A stretch of 6,972 nt of DNA, taken from NCBI GenBank assembly GCA_016204595.1, contig JACQKJ010000041.1, positions 1 to 6,972 on the forward strand. Direction: 5' to 3'. Each line of letters opens with the position of its first letter. Positions within the stretch are counted from its first letter, which is position 1. Made by a program: the position numbers and the translations under genes. The notes beneath the pieces are model-generated. The model made no database searches. It saw only the letters and a program-made list of their open reading frames with translations, and had not been told where the DNA came from. Shown in pieces: positions 6,464 to 6,972 of this stretch. Origin of the DNA: Candidatus Komeilibacteria bacterium (GTDB lineage Bacteria > Patescibacteriota > Patescibacteriia > UBA1558 > 2-01-FULL-52-15).

Positions 6464-6972
6464 TGGCGATGTTTTTTGAAATCGTGAAACGGCTCATGAT
6501 AGGCCTGTGGTCGCTTCCGATCGCATCCAGTACTCTGAATCCTTTAGCTACTGCCCCGCGGTAGAGCAGTTGGTCAATGGCCGCTATCATAAGCCTACCG
6601 CGTTCCCAGCTTGGTCGCCAGCCATTGCCTGCGCGCGCATCCTCCAGATCAGCTTGTGACAGAAAATCGCGGAACAGTGGGTTCGTATTGGTCATATTAA
6701 AATCACCTGCAACGATCACGGGTCCGGAAATACTCCTCGCCTGCGGGGCAAGCCACGCAAGCATGCCGTCCCGTTCCATGGCCCATTGCTCGGTCACGGG
6801 CGAAAGCGTATGCACATTAAAAATGGTAAGTGAAGGGTCTGTGAATGTCACTTTGAGGATTGGAGAGCTTTCCGGCGCATAGAAAAGCGTTTCACGTGAA
6901 ATAATGGGCAATTTGGAAAACACGGCCATACCCTTGTAATCGACGGCCGGCATGAGCACACGAAACGGATAC
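6456..6972 (-). CDS. Endonuclease/exonuclease/phosphatase (EEP) family protein, C-terminal part (5' end outside window)
   Basis: Members of this Mg-dependent superfamily cleave phosphodiester or phosphomonoester bonds in DNA, RNA, lipids or inositides. The frame is open to the right edge, so an internal GTG at 6957-6959 is not taken as the start. The 171-residue fragment keeps the C-terminal signatures: a KGMAVFSKLPI strand, FNVHTLSP with the conserved His, the metal and phosphate motif GDFN (6696-6707), IDQLL (in place of the usual IDH or IDY), and the terminal SDHRP (6501-6515) with the catalytic Asp-His pair. The N-terminal Asn and the metal-binding Glu would be upstream of the window. The overall style recalls YafD-like membrane-associated EEP proteins, but the N-terminus needed to test that is missing. 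Substrate is unknown. Its last 8 bases (ATGAGTAA) are shared with the valS start, which suggests a two-gene operon. Confidence 0.88.
   Translation of the reverse strand, partial: YPFRVLMPAVDYKGMAVFSKLPIISRETLFYAPESSPILKVTFTDPSLTIFNVHTLSPVTEQWAMERDGMLAWLAPQARSISGPVIVAGDFNMTNTNPLFRDFLSQADLEDARAGNGWRPSWERGRLMIAAIDQLLYRGAVAKGFRVLDAIGSDHRPIMSRFTISKNIANE

Noticed and set aside
6957..6959. GTG as the start of the EEP-family gene
   Set aside because: The frame stays open upstream to the window edge, encodes a family-like YPFR segment there, and the N-terminal catalytic part is still missing.

Overview
This window looks like a chromosomal stretch of a Candidate Phyla Radiation (Patescibacteria) bacterium, probably Parcubacteria-like, at roughly 50% GC. 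I base this on protein style recalled from memory, not on a search. The FtsH protease core carries the wording typical of that group around the zinc site, the PilB-type ATPase has the short 'INLRGFPMS' N-terminal domain, and there is a compact ValRS and a polytopic membrane protein of a type common there. None of the three start codons inside the window has a clear Shine-Dalgarno sequence.

Left half, plus strand (1-3901): the 3' part of ftsH (membrane AAA+ zinc protease, entering at the Walker B Asp-Glu pair), then a 73-base gap with a probable sigma70-type promoter and a perfect 13-bp inverted repeat. A six-helix-type membrane protein of unknown function and a PilB/GspE-family secretion ATPase follow. 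The last two are 48 bases apart and are probably co-transcribed.

Right half, minus strand (6972-3902): the C-terminal part of an endonuclease/exonuclease/phosphatase (EEP) family enzyme, overlapping by 8 bases the start of a complete valyl-tRNA synthetase gene. The two gene sets converge, and the pilB and valS stop codons abut with no base between them.

The genes do not form one pathway. They are protein quality control (FtsH), an envelope protein, type IV pilus or DNA-uptake machinery (PilB-like), translation (ValRS) and an EEP enzyme. I see no RNA genes, CRISPR array, transposase or phage gene. The most distinctive points are a heptanucleotide tandem repeat read as protein inside valS, the palindrome on the ftsH-downstream promoter, a divergent ValRS signature motif, and the zero-spacing convergent junction. 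I found no convincing evidence of a new multi-gene system.
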